DNA of 64,000 nt from Serripes groenlandicus (lineage: Eukaryota > Mollusca > Bivalvia > Cardiida > Cardiidae), in the NCBI GenBank assembly GCA_031761405.1, contig JASEVX010000013.1, positions 56,107,456 through 56,171,455 of the forward strand. The letters are read 5' to 3'. The translations under genes and the position numbers were made by a program. The notes beneath the pieces are model-generated. The model was not told the origin of the DNA. It worked only from the letters and a program-made list of their open reading frames with translations, and made no database searches. Shown here piece after piece: positions 11,181 to 22,430 of this stretch; positions within the stretch are counted from its first letter, which is position 1, and each line of letters begins with the position of its first letter.

Positions 11181-12215
11181 ACGCGACTCGTATGTCCGGC
11201 GAAAGGTGGTTTACGTCCGAAGTCGCCAACAAATGGTATTTAAACAAAAAAGGTTTCTAACTAGACCAATTCAGTTATTCTAACATAAGCAGAGGTTCAA
11301 ATGTGTCTACACATTTTGTTGCTACATTTAGGATTTCTCAACACGAACGCTGCGAGCACTGGTTAGGTGTCCGAGAAGCAGCGGTCGAACACGATTTATA
11401 TTTATAATGTTGTATTATATATTATCTGAAACTGAAAACGGGACCAAAATTCCGAATTAGAAAGCTGATGTGTGCTAATCATTTGAAAGAATGTACGGCA
11501 GAGCCGGGGTTCGAAGTGTATCGCCCTAGTCGTACTGATTATACTATCGCTGATCCACAGCGTTTCTCAAGAAGCTAAAACAAAGTTGGAATGACCTTGT
11601 TTCGAATAGCAATGGGACTTAAATTCTCAAGCACATATGTGTCGCAACGTCAAGAGTGTTCGTGTATCTATGACGTGAAACGTATAATGATGTCTTATGT
11701 TTGATACATGAGTGATTTAATCTTATTTGAAACTCCCAATGAACATATATCTTTGTTTCAATTTGAACTTGACAATTAAAGGTATTAATATAACCCTTTA
11801 TCATATACATCACATTTGTTGATAAACTGTATAAAATCACTACAAACAAAAGTTAAATACTGAATTAAACTGAAAAGGCATTGGTGAAAGGAGGTACTGC
11901 CTATAAACGTCTGCCTTAGATACATCAACACAGGTCTGCCTGTGGGAAATGGTGAATCGTTGTGTTCAGCGTTGGTGGTTTCTAGCTCAGATAGTCTGTT
12001 GTTATTTACCTTGCACAATGATACAGTGACCATGAATTATTCGCGGTCTCGTGAGTACATCAATCGGACCTATGCGCCCGACAAAAGGTAAAACAATTGT
12101 CTTCTTGAATGGTCATATCACTAAGTATCATTTCTACACCAACCCAATAATACTTACAAACGTACCGTATCTATCTATACAATCTTGAGTTATACGCTTG
12201 TGTTGAGAAGAAATT
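11181..12215. other. No supported gene; one isolated B-box-like site
   Basis: AT-rich. GGGGTTCGAAGTG at about 11501 is B-box-like and may be another decayed SINE. The open frames at 11619-12033 on the minus strand are short and featureless. Confidence 0.45.
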
Positions 12216-12460
12216 ATAGACTGGTGTCTTATCGACAATCTACAATTATATAGATGAGGACGACATGGTACCTGTCAAAGAAAGCATACTATAGACTGTT
12301 TTCCTATCGGCTATCTACATAGATATTGATTGGAACGAAATGATATCAGACCAAGTAATACTATTGACAATCTACATAGCTATAGATGAGGACGACATAC
12401 TACCAGTCCAAGTTATCATAGACTGGTGTCCAATCTGCACAGCTATTGACTTAACTCAAT
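12216..12460 (+). repeat. ~75-bp tandem repeat, about 3 degenerate copies
   Basis: ATAGACTG[GT]TGTC-like starts recur at 12216, about 12291 and 12418, each followed by a phrase near ATCTACATAGCTATAGATGA and GGACGACAT. Copies are diverged and one is shortened. Confidence 0.6.
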
Positions 12461-12991
12461 TCCCGACCAACCAATAGCATCTGACGGGTTCCTTTTATAA
12501 ATGATTTATATGTTTAGACTAATGCACAGCAAGAACAAACTTCGAAGGTTAATCAGAGTCTTCAGTGCTCTTAAATATCCATTGGCTGGGTTTCCTCAAA
12601 TAGTGTTTATTGTCTTACTCCACTTACATTTAGATTACTTTTGTTAAAAAAGAGGAATTAAAAACTTATATTAAATAATTAGGTATCTAAATCATCGCAT
12701 AAAAAAGGCAAATAGTTAAACATAGCCAGCTTGGCCAATCTTCATTCCGACATTGTACAAAAATCAATGTGATAAACGTTATTCGTCTTCCACAAATGAC
12801 ATTGCTGTATATGTTAAAGGCAGTCAGTTGTTTGGGAAATCTGTTGTGTGGAGTACTGTTGTGGGAATGCCAGGATTCAAATGGGTGTATTAGCTGATTC
12901 ACTCTATAAATACAAATTTGTTACTTTTACCTGTTTTACATGAAAACTACTAATTTGTCTAGGATTGAACTATTCCCCGGTCAATAGTATG
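12461..12991. other. No recognisable feature
   Basis: AT-rich spacer. The minus-strand frame at 12687-12902 has no protein features. Confidence 0.4.
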
Positions 12992-13390
12992 AATTATTCT
13001 ATACCTACTATAAATCAAAGTATTTGATTGGACGAGAATCAGTCTCGTGTGATTTAATAAAAATGAATATTTGACTTCTTTTCGCTTTTATTCAAAAATT
13101 CAGGTCCAATAGTCCATTTTCGAGTCAATAGTTCATCAGTTACATAGCACGCGCGTCTAAAAGGTGACGTTATTGTTTGAAATGACGTCATGCACGTGCA
13201 TAACCAACATTTTAACGCGCGTGCCATGTAACAGTATACTGCAATCTTCCTGCATTTACAATAATAATCCTGTTTTTATGTTAGAATATAAATTTATGTA
13301 ATACACATTTACCAAATTAAAATGATGACAGCAATGTAATAAATAAACTTGTTAAAATATGCATTTGTCATGAAGATATATAACAAAACG

Positions 13391-13575
13391 GCTATTTACT
13401 CCTTTTGAGTTCAATGGTGAAAAGCTATTCTTCCAAGTGAATGACTATTGACCCGAAATAGAGAACTATTTACCGAGACGAATTCGTCTCGGTAAATACT
13501 TCTCGTATTTCGGGTCAATAGTCATTCACTTGGAAGAATAGTTTTTCACCATTGACCTCAAGAGGAATAAATAGC
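13391..13575. repeat. Internal hairpin 1 (185-bp palindrome)
   Basis: Near-perfect inverted repeat centred at about 13483 on GAGACGAATTCGTCTC. Its arms run from GCTATTTACTCC through CTATTCTTCCAAGTGAATGA and TATTGACCCGAAATA to the mirror phrase ending TAAATAGC. As single-stranded DNA or RNA it would form a very stable stem with almost no loop. Confidence 0.9.
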
Positions 13576-13797
13576 TGTATACGGTTGTTTCCCTCTTGCG
13601 CTACGACGTCATAGTTATGACGTTATATAGTTTCCCTGTATTCCTTACACAATTGATCAAGTTTTTAATTTTTTGTTAAGATAAACTTTTGATAAAGTAA
13701 TACAATAGTTATTTCATGGTTATTTGGGTAACAGTCACCTATTGGCCTCGGGCAAGAGTTCAGATATCACCCCCACCACCTCGGGACAATAGTATAC

Positions 13798-13981
13798 AGC
13801 TATTTACTCCTCTTGAGGTCAATAGTGAAAAACTATTCTTCCAAGTCAATGACTATTGACCCGAAATAGAGAACTATTGACCGAGACGAAGTCGAGGTCA
13901 ATAGTTCTCTATTTCGGGTCAATAGTCATTTGCGAGGAAGAATAGTTTTTCACCATTGAACTCAAAGGGAGTAAATAGCTG
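13798..13981. repeat. Internal hairpin 2 (184-bp palindrome)
   Basis: A second palindrome of nearly the same length and sequence as hairpin 1 (AGCTATTTACTCC, CTATTCTTCCAAGTCAATGA, GACCCGAAATAGAGAAC), centred near 13890. Its centre reads GAGACGAAGTCGAGGTC, a diverged form of the centre of hairpin 1. The two hairpins are therefore duplicates that have drifted apart. Confidence 0.9.
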
Positions 13982-14399
13982 TTTTATTATATATCTTCAT
14001 GAAAAACGCATAATTTAACTAGTTTATTTATAAAATTATAACGCGCGTTAAAATGTTGGTTATGCACGTGCATGACGTCATTTCAAACAATAACGTCATA
14101 ACAGATGAACTATTGACTCGAAAATGGACTATTGGACCTGAATTTTAGAATAAAAGCGAAAAGGAGTCAAATAGTCATTTTTTATTGAATCACACGTGAC
14201 TGCTTCTCGTCCAATCAAATACTTTGATTCATAGTAGGTATATAATAATTTTGACTGTTATCCAAATAACCATGAAATAACTGTATAATCTGAACTGACT
14301 ACCATGATATAACTGAAAACACCTGAACACGGCATTAACCCAACCAATCGATTGCAAAAAATCAGAAGTGGAAGCTCAAGTGGTTAAATTGAAAATGCT

Positions 14400-14956
14400 T
14401 TAAAGGGACTGAACACCATAATGGTCCAAAATCGTTATATTTTATACTTATTCTAATTAATCCAGAATACGTCGATAAATATGTAACGGAATGTTGTAGA
14501 AGGTCGTACAAGTCTTGTTTTTCATTATTTCATAGGAAATAAGCAGTTAAAAAATGTCCTCTCCGTGTTTTTCCGTTTAAAAATACCATGGAATTTCCTC
14601 TTGCTCATTTGAATTTGTGGATTCAATTCGGCATTCTCTAACACTGTCGACTCATTACATTCATGTATGTGTGAGTGTAAGGAACAACAACTCTGGGAAG
14701 GAGATTGTCAATTCGGTTGTAGTGATCACGTGATAAATATACAGCGATATTTTTAGATTTACTGGGTTACTAACCCAGTAGATTATACAATGCAAAATAA
14801 CGAAAAATCTCCGCAATATTAATAGTGTACATATATTGTAGTACATCAGTCAGCAAAGCTCAATGCCGTACATGCAAAAACATCAAGGGAATAGCAATTT
14901 TTAACAATTTTCTTTTTTTTTCGTTTTTTTCTCATATGGGATTCAGTCCCTTTTAA
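14400..14956. mobile_element. TTAA-flanked inverted-repeat element (MITE-like, ~550 bp)
   Basis: TTAA at 14400 is followed by AGGGACTGAACACCAT. At the other end ATGGGATTCAGTCCCTT precedes TTAA at 14953-14956. The ends are inverted repeats of about 17 bp with few mismatches, and TTAA on both sides is the target-site pattern of piggyBac-type cut-and-paste elements. There is no coding capacity. The A/T-rich run at 14910-14935 is internal. The TTAA pattern could be fortuitous in AT-rich DNA. Confidence 0.6.
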
Positions 14957-15003
14957 GAAAGTTCAGCGATATTTCTTATGGATCCGTTGATTATCGTCTT
15001 AAA

Positions 15004-15110
15004 ACCGGTACCAATCGTATTAAGATGAAAACTAATCTTCGTGTTACAGAGTTCCACCCCTGTTGTATTGATCTTAACAATTGTCCATTCAAGCGAAGGG
15101 TAAATCAAAT
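15004..15110 (+). repeat. Dispersed repeat, copy 2 (see 2995-3110)
   Basis: Same phrases as the first copy: CCGGTACCAA, GAGTTCCACCCC, TTGTATTGATCTTA and a GCGAAGGG end. Function unknown. Confidence 0.55.
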
Positions 15111-15337
15111 AAACCATTCAAATGATAACATATTATATACGTCGGTGTATTTGCATAATAGACATAGACATAGACATATTTTATTTGGTAATTAAGGCCT
15201 CCGGCCCAAAATACAACATGTAAATACATCAAATAGACTGAAGCAAACAATCAATATTGGTGGTATTCAAATAAAGATATACATTTTTAAGCTTTTATGA
15301 TTAAACAAATATAGTTTAGCATAATAAGTTGTAAATG

Positions 15338-15417
15338 AAAATATATTTATAGTTATAGTTTTTAAACATTTCAATATATTTATAGTTATAGTTTTTAAAC
15401 ATTTCAATATAGTAACA
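15338..15417 (+). repeat. Tandem duplication of a ~36-bp AT-rich unit
   Basis: ATATTTATAGTTATAGTTTT followed by TAAACATTTCAAT occurs twice in succession inside the LINE 3' untranslated region. Confidence 0.8.
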
Positions 15418-15564
15418 GATATTTGGTTGATATTGAAAATAATTGCTTGAAACAGATATCAGTATCGTATTTAACTGAATGCATTATTCAATGGTATTTA
15501 CATAACAAATTTAACTTATCTACAGTGTGTATACAAATTACGAATTCTTGTATAAGTTCTAATA

Positions 15565-16152
15565 TTATAAATCAAGAGTTCCCTTTCTTCTTGCAAATGC
15601 ATTAAATAAGAATCGAGCAATACTGAATAAACTCTTTTCATCCTTTAAACTTATAATTATGTAAAACATGTTAAGAGATCTATTATTTAACCAGTTAGGT
15701 TTAAAGAAAGTTTGTCTAAGCATTTCATATTCATTACATTCAAAGAAGAAATAAAACTCATCTTCGACTTCATAAATATTATTTTTTATACATAAATGAC
15801 GAAATCTTAAATCTCTGTCTATTGATGAATACCTGCCCTTTTCAATCATTAGAATATGGCTCGAGCAACGAAAATTTGTTAAAGTTTTTCTTAAAATATA
15901 GGACAAATCAATATCTAAATATGGTTCGGAGTAAAGATGATATTTAAAATGTTTATAATGTAATGCCTTGGATGAATCCTTCAAACCTGAGTTCCATCTT
16001 TGTAAATAACAATCTTTAATGCGTGTCTTAAAAAAATTGTATAAAGTTTGATTCATTTCCAACTTCTTGAGCAATCCAAATATAACCAAAACCGTACGTA
16101 AATAATATTTCTTTATTATTACTAGCCCAAGTTCTTCTACCAGCCTCATCAA
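15565..16152 (-). pseudogene. LINE ORF2 C-terminal fragment
   Basis: Longest frame of the LINE remnant, 195 codons. Around residues 95-150 it carries the region with RCSSHIL, a Cys pair spaced through RHLCIKN to FFFECNEYE, and ARFLFNAF near the end. This block sits after the reverse transcriptase in mollusc LINEs. The upstream frame continues in another register, so the start codon of the frame is not a true start. Not expected to be functional alone. Confidence 0.75.
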
Positions 16153-16455
16153 ATTGTTTTAGCATATTATAACATTGTTTAGGATATCTATGGTTTTCCA
16201 TACGTAATATTTTTAACCAAAACTTAAGACAATTTGGAATATAAGTTATACATAGAGGTAATTTACCACATTCTCCTAAAGCTAAATTATCAGAATGTGT
16301 TTTCTGATAAATTACAATATTATTTACAAATTGATTTGAACTTTTTCGATTTGTTCAACATATTTATAACCCCAAATTTCAGAACGATAAAAAAGTATAG
16401 GTTTAACCATTGCATCAACAACTTTAAACATATCTACGGAATTTAAACATAAATA

Positions 16456-17585
16456 TAAACTATTGAATCTACAACAGTCGATGGATGTTCGGATACTTCC
16501 AACATTGCATCTACACCAGCTTGTATGTTACTATATCATAGGTTGGTGACGGTTTTGAGCCCGGCTTATGTAACGGTTTTTGACAAAAACACTCTAGATA
16601 GCGACAATTCTGATATCAATAGGAATACGCCAGTTATAACAATAAATGGAATCAAAACTGTTTGCCAAAAGAAGGGTGAGTTAATTTGTCGAAGATAATA
16701 TTGCGTACTCAGGTTTAGGCTCCACAATGAAAACTATATTATTAATACACCAGTATTGTATGAAGCCAACTGCATATGGTTTGATGGTCAAAATAGGCAT
16801 TTAAAAATCAAATGCATATCTATATATATATTTGCCAGAGTTATTCAGTACGTGACTGCGTACGTCTTTCAGAAACGTGGATATTGTGTATACACAATTA
16901 ATTTGCATGATATAGAGATAAACACGCCATTGTTAAACTATATTTTTATATGGGTCTAACTATACCAAAAAGTATACAAGGACAAAGTACAATACAATTA
17001 ATCTTCATATATAACATTCCTCTACTCCAGATTTAAACTCGCTATTAACAGCTGACAGTTTGTATATGTATAATGTCTCATTTCATGACTAGATACATAC
17101 TCGTAGTTCTTAAAAGTGTGTTATTCCTTACAAGTTCTTGCAATGAAGTTCCAGCTTGAATAAAGTATTCTACTTTTTTAACTTTTAAATGTTATAATTT
17201 ATTATTTCTACTGTCACAATAAATGATACTTTTGACACCCTAGATAGACAATCGATTTTAACACAAACTACAAAAGTATGTTAGTCAAAACAGAGAGTCC
17301 CACCATGAAACAATGTATCCATGATTCGATTGGTTTGAACAAATGGTTTATTTAAAAAAAATGCAATGAACATCGATGCCCTAAACTAGCAGTGTGTTAC
17401 AACGAGTGGATGCATTCATTATAATGTTACGATTGACTAATCATTGCTCTATGTTATATCCTATTACTCTTAGTCCTATGGCAAATATACATTCGGTCAT
17501 TGCTTGTGAACAACAATGCATCCTAGCCTCACTGTAGCATAACAATTTAGTGTAGTCACAAGAAATCTGACATTTGAAAGTTTAG
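16456..17585. other. No recognisable feature
   Basis: AT-rich, many stops. The open frame at 16756-16959 has no recognisable features. Confidence 0.45.
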
Positions 17586-17860
17586 TGATCAATCCCAAAT
17601 CCTGAAAATATTCATAAACCTGGAAATTACCACAAATCCTGAAAATAATCACAAGCCCTGAAAAATAAAAAATTCTGAAAATAATCAGAAATCCTGAAAA
17701 AAAATCACAATTCCTTATTTTTTTGTATCCATCTACAAATGTAATTCTTAGGCTTAACTCGCTCACACAATTAATACCTCGGATGTCCTCCAGGAATATA
17801 AACCACTGATTTGGGGGAAATCGATGTTCGTTAGTGTGATGCCGTTAAAATAAGTCTCCT
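17586..17860 (+). repeat. ~22-bp minisatellite plus dispersed repeat (paralogue of 61560-61760)
   Basis: AAATCCTGAAAATAATCACA-like units repeat about six times at 17588-17715. The following stretch (GGATGTCC, then TTAGTGTGATGCCGTTAAAA and AGGTCC) matches 61680-61742 in order. Together with 19690-20255 and 62005-62655 it marks a duplicated segment. Confidence 0.55.
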
Positions 17861-19400
17861 TTGATAGGTCCTGTTTGAATTATGGAACAAATTCACTTAT
17901 TGCAATGCATTTTGGCTATTCATACTACAATATAACTTGTTATTTAGAACAATTACCTGCACTCATTTGAATACACCGTCGAACATATGCAAATTACGAT
18001 GTTATCTTTAGGAGCTATTGTACTATTGTCAGGTACTGCATGCATCTGAAATCCAACAAAAAGTATTCGATCACTTATATTAACACCATATTGTTTAAAC
18101 TTTATATGAAATGTATCGTGTTTGTCTATACTCATTGGCCTATCTATAACAGTATTATTACTATCAATTTGAAGTTTTGCCAAATCTAGCTCATATTAAT
18201 TAAGAATGCTGTATGTTTTATTGATGTAATGCTTATTCCTAAGTAGTTTTCTTGATGTTTTTGATAAACTGCCATTAACACCTTGAAAGCAGTAGTATAC
18301 ATATACTTCAAAGACTAATATGATTAATATGATTATTGACAAATGGTAAAAGAATACTTCAAAACTGATAGTAAATACGATTAACTATTTGACGTCATCA
18401 ATAGTAAAATCCCATAATTTTATGAAAAATATATACCCGTTTCTCCTTTTGAATTATTCAATGAACTTCATTCATAGTTAAATACTGTAGAGTTTTACCG
18501 AAACCATCCGATTGAAGCAATTGGAACAAACACTGGGCCATATTTTGTGACCCACTAAGGTAATCATTGATCATACAAAGCGTTTTTATTTGTCCATATG
18601 TACAGGCTTATCTACGGAACCTTATCATCAATGTATTGATTATGCATACCTAAGCTTTTTTAATTGATATAAAGTATTGTATTCTTTTTCAATATATAAA
18701 TGTTTTGCCGTTTAGAGTCATTTTCGTCACGGTCGTTTAACATTATTAGAAGGGCTAGCTGTGATAATATCCAAAACTACTCACAGGAACTAGATTCGGA
18801 CAAGTCTAGCTCCCTGCCTACAATATGTAATCACAGTGTTAGGAATATGTAATACGGACTAGGTTCGACAGTGCGGTACTGACAGTTGTCACTAGATTAT
18901 CGAAATGCGTCACTTTAATGTTGGTGTTTGTTGATACACTGCCAAGTGTTTTCGTAGCGATAAAACAAAATATACTATTAAAGAATGATTTACTGCTAGC
19001 TAACATTACAACATGTTGTAATATATGATCAAATAATGAATTTGCCATCTTATCTCATTTGTCGTCCGTATCTATTGTTTATATGTTATGTATGCTTGTT
19101 CACTTCGGTATACTTGATCACTGTTACAATTTGCATTGGCCGAAGGAGTGTATATTCTGATTTGCAGAATAAAATTGAATAGAATATAATTGAATTGATG
19201 ATATAATTCATCCAAAACGTTCCTAAAATACAAGATACTGTACGGGATCTTTCATGATCAGACAACTCTTGTGCGCAGGCTGATACGCATCTACATATTG
19301 AAATTGGTAGACATACAAACATTCCTATAGAAAGGAGAATATGCGTACGTGTATATTGTCTGTCAATTACCAACATAGAGGTAAATGACTGTGAAAATCA
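17861..19400. other. No supported gene
   Basis: AT-rich spacer. Short open frames on the minus strand (17953, 18839, 19086) have no domain and no conserved partner in the window. Confidence 0.45.
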
Positions 19401-19680
19401 TGTTTTCTTTTATTCTCTAACATTTTCTCTTGTGAATGAACAATTTCTTTTAAGTTGGTATCAAAAGAGATCATCTTTAGACGACTTTTATTTTCTTATG
19501 AGCTCTGATTCCGAGACGACTCTTAAGTATATTTGTGCTTTTGTATATCATGTCCTTTTTATAAATTTGAATATTCATATAACACGATAGTGGATACAAC
19601 ATGTATTATGAATGTATAATAAAATATTTTAGGCCAGAGGTCTTTATTATCGATAAATATATTTACTTGACTTGACTTGA
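19400..19680 (+). mobile_element. LINE 3' end fragment with CTTGA tandem tail
   Basis: An open stretch near 19450-19560 encodes a peptide containing FYFLMSSDSETTLKYICAF, which fits the extreme C-terminus of the same kind of ORF2 as at 15565. It is followed by an untranslated region with AGGCCAGAGGTCTTTATTA (19631-19649) and a (TTGAC)n-type tail ending at 19680. Compared with the 15161 element it shares the GGCC-N-GAGG-N-C motif and a short tandem tail, but the tail unit differs, so it is a separate family or an old copy. Confidence 0.6.
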
Positions 19681-19689
19681 TTAGATAAA

Positions 19690-20255
19690 ATCAGAAGATC
19701 GATTTTTGTGTCACGTTGACCATTTCATCATATGAGGATATATTATTGTATATGTTCACACATTTTCTTAGTATCGAAGTATGAATAAAATGCAATAACA
19801 AGTACTGTTTGTGAACACGATGAACAGTGATATATCAGCGTGAAAGACAGACAATTTTGTAAGTTCACTTATTAACAGATCGTGTATTTATAGAAATCAA
19901 TAGATGACCTTTAACAGTGCAAACTCTCTATGACAAATGCAAGCGGAGACACAGAAGTGCATGTGTTTTAAGAAGGTGGCGCTCTAAAAGGCAGGCCAAT
20001 TCCCAACAATGTTTTGCATCTACATTACGAATATTTAGATTCCTTAGTCCGTATTTCCCTTAAAATGAAATGTAGAATTGTTGAACTTGCTCTGTATAGG
20101 TGTTTTCTCGACAGAGGTGTCGTTATGGGAGTTAAGATTGTATTTCTCACTTCACATTTTATAATTCGCACCTCACGCTTCAGCATGGGTGATACATTTC
20201 CAATCACTACCCGAGCGTTGCTTTTGATAAGATATGTATAATGATGAATATAATA
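19690..20255 (+). repeat. Low-copy duplicated segment (partner 62005-62655)
   Basis: Landmarks TCAGAAGATCG, ATTCTTAGTATCGAAGTATG-like, TAACAAGTACTGTTTGTGAAC, ATGAACAGTGATATATC, TTTAGATTCCTTAGTCCGTA, TGCACCTCACGCTTCAGCA and GATAAGATATGTATAATG occur in the same order in the partner. The 75-codon frame at 20014 is not kept there. Nothing coding is supported. Confidence 0.7.
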
Positions 20256-20347
20256 TATCCATAGGTGCTACCTTTTTGAACAGCATACTTTAGTCAATAA
20301 ACAATGATTTTAAAAGTAATTGACTAAACGATGATAATCTTCATGTT

Positions 20348-20392
20348 ATGTTTTGCATGATCATAAAATGTTTTGCATGATCATAAAATGTT
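20348..20392 (+). repeat. 20-bp exact tandem duplication
   Basis: TGTTTTGCATGATCATAAAA occurs twice in a row, followed by a third partial start TGTTT. Confidence 0.85.
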
Positions 20393-20459
20393 TGGAATTC
20401 GTATTACTGTCGTCTATTATTACAATTCAAATTCAAATTATGTAACTAAATTCCATTTT

Positions 20460-20900
20460 CAAAATTCTTTTACTTTTAAACAGCTTGTCGAATTCCAAGA
20501 TATTTTAGTACGAAGTCTTTTAGGTGACCCTTTACACAAACGGTTGAAACAATATTGATTGGTTGAAAAGGGGCAATATTACAAAACTTGGTATTTTGGT
20601 TTTCTTCTAAAACTTCTTGTGACAATTTAGTGATAATTTAGCAGAATTGTTTCCTTCATGGCCCTAGATAAATTGTTTCGGCCGCATTGGTTTGCTGCAA
20701 AACGTAGCCGGTAGGGGTTATCAGAAAAGGGATAAAATGAACTTTTAGCTTCAAACGGCAACTTCTCCTAATTCACTTGATCGATATCAACCAATTTTCT
20801 TAAAGAATTTCCTTTGGTAATTATATTTCCATTTGTTTCGAAGATTCAATGCCTTATGACAAATGTCCTTCTCCTTTAAGGTATCTAATTTACAGAGTCC
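20460..20900 (+). repeat. ~300-bp dispersed repeat, copies also at 39360-40570
   Basis: Shares with the 39-40 kb region the phrases TTCCAAGATATTTTAGTAC, TATTGATTGGTTGAAA, AGAAAAGGGATAAAATGAA, TTTAGCTTCAAAC and CTAATTCACTTG. Repeats of this style, with drifted pseudo-coding phrases, are common in bivalve genomes. The 61-codon frame at 20373 overlaps it and is not a gene. Confidence 0.6.
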
Positions 20901-21144
20901 ACTTCTTGCAGTTTCATCCCACCTTAATAACACTTTCCCTGATTTACGAAGTAACATATTTGCTACAATATATGCTCATGTGATCTATTTACGTACAGTC
21001 TTAGATATGTCTGTATCAGCCTAGTCTGGCGATTTGCGACCTTAATGCATATGTTTAGAGTCAAGACTTACCTGAGTCTGTGCACACTCACAGTCCTAGC
21101 AGAGAAGTCACAGTCCGCGTATATGTTATTTAGACGTTAATACC

Positions 21145-21915
21145 TTTTCAGTCAAAAATCTAGAAGTGTAGCCTCAATAGTCGTATGTCAATGTAACACT
21201 AAATGATTCCAAGCCAGAGCGGCAATAAGACTTAAACTCGTCAGACGAGACTAATAAAGATGTAACATGTGTAAATGTGCATCTTCTGACCAAAACTCTA
21301 GAAGTGTAGCCTTAATAGTCGTATGCCAATATAACACTAAATGATGCCAAGCCAGAGAGGCAATACGACCTAAAATCGTCAGACGAGACTCATAAAGATG
21401 TGACGTGTGTAAATATGCATCTTCTGACCAAAACTCTAGAAGTGTAGCCTCAATAGTCGTATGCCAATATAACACTAAATGATGCCAAGCCAGAGAGGCA
21501 ATACGACCTAAAATCGTCAGACGAGACTAATAAAAATGTAACATGTGTAAATGTGCATCTTCTGACCAAAACTCTAGAAGTGTAGCCTTAATAGTCGTAT
21601 GCCAATATAACACTAAATGATGCCACGCCAGAGAGGCAATACGACCTAAAATCGTCGGACGAGACTCATAAAGATGTGACGTGTGTAAATGTGCATCTTC
21701 TGACCAAAACTCTAGAAGTGTAGCCTCAATAGTCGTATGCCAATATAACACTAAATGATGCCTAGCCAGAGAGGCAATACGACCTAAAATCGTCAGACGA
21801 GACTCATAAAGATGTGACGTGTGTAAATGTGCATCTTCTGACCAAAACTCTAGAAGTGTAGCCTCAATAGTCGTATGCCAATGTAACACTAAATGATGCC
21901 TAGCCAGAGAGGTAA
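21145..21915 (+). repeat. 138-bp tandem array, about 5.5 copies
   Basis: CTTCTGACCA occurs at 21283, 21421, 21559, 21697 and 21835, exactly 138 bp apart each time. The copies are highly alike, with a more diverged first unit. Because 138 is divisible by three, a minus-strand frame stays open through repeats and gives a 46-residue periodic peptide (with LYWHTTIEATLLEFWSEDA), split into two frames. A lone diverged monomer lies at 30285-30390. Confidence 0.95.
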
Positions 21916-22345
21916 CGTTGAATGGTTCAAAATAGGCTAGGCATTAAAACCCCAAATCGCCACACACGGTTCAAAGTTCGTAAACGGCAACTTAATTCGG
22001 TTGCATGTTACCTGCCTAATCAATGGATGTTCCTTAATAATTGGGATCCATAAATTAATTAACCAAAAAGACCTTAGTGCATAATTCGGACCAATTTACT
22101 TGAAAAGACTTAGCAATTTATCTTCTGCGATTTGACTGCAGATTTATGCAAATAGTTTGATTATAGATATACAGATTTGTTTATACAAAATGAGACGAAG
22201 TTACAGTATTTATCTTTTCCCGAGTGCAGCGGTCCGATTGATTATTGTATTTATGTGTTCGTGCTTAATTAATTTACGATACGTCTATAGCCCCGAAATT
22301 CAGAGCGAAACGGAGGGAAAGCCATTTCAACCATTTGTAATGGTT
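21916..22345. other. No supported gene
   Basis: An 87-codon frame begins at 22157 but its 3' third lies in SINE sequence, and no domain is recognised. Confidence 0.4.
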
Positions 22346-22430
22346 TTTGGTGCGACGCGGCCAAAAGCGAGCCGGCGACCTGTTGCACTCGAGACAGACG
22401 CTCTACCATTGTACTACTGAAGTGGTCATG
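22346..22430 (-). mobile_element. tRNA-derived SINE head
   Basis: The minus strand from 22428 reads GACCACTTCAGTAGTACAAT, then GGTAGAGCG (A box). The B-box region is the degenerate GTCGCCGGCTCGC at about 22377-22365. No tail could be followed. Confidence 0.55.

Larger units (their letters stand above)
12992..14250. mobile_element. Foldback (long inverted repeat) transposon-like element with two internal hairpins
   Basis: The outer arms are inverted copies. AATTATTCTATACCTACTAT at 12992 matches, reversed, AGTAGGTATATAATAATT ending at 14250. The match continues inward through GGACGAGAATC, GTCCAATAGTCCATTTTCG, ACGTCATGCACGTGCATAAC and AACGCGCG for about 260 bp, and more loosely to about 13390 and 13985. 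Inside are two large palindromes (13391-13575 and 13798-13981) separated by a unique-looking spacer. No transposase frame exists, so it would be non-autonomous. No target-site duplication could be fixed. Confidence 0.85.
15161..16455 (-). mobile_element. 5'-truncated non-LTR (LINE) retrotransposon remnant
   Basis: On the minus strand, frames from about 16455 down to 15567 encode pieces of the C-terminal part of a LINE ORF2. First comes a post-reverse-transcriptase region with phrases such as AMVKPILFYRSEIWG and LALGECGKLPLCI, then the 195-codon frame starting at 16152 with RCSSHILMIEKGR, RFRHLCIKN and VEDEFYFFFEC. The frame changes at least twice, so it is dead. The 3' end has an untranslated region with GGGCCGGAGGCC (about 15206-15195) and finishes in TATGTC units at 15178-15161, the short tandem tail seen in CR1/L2-like elements. 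The reverse transcriptase and endonuclease are missing. Confidence 0.8.

Noticed and set aside
22157..22420. 87-codon frame with a hydrophobic stretch
   Set aside because: Its end lies in SINE-derived sequence and there is no conserved copy or domain.
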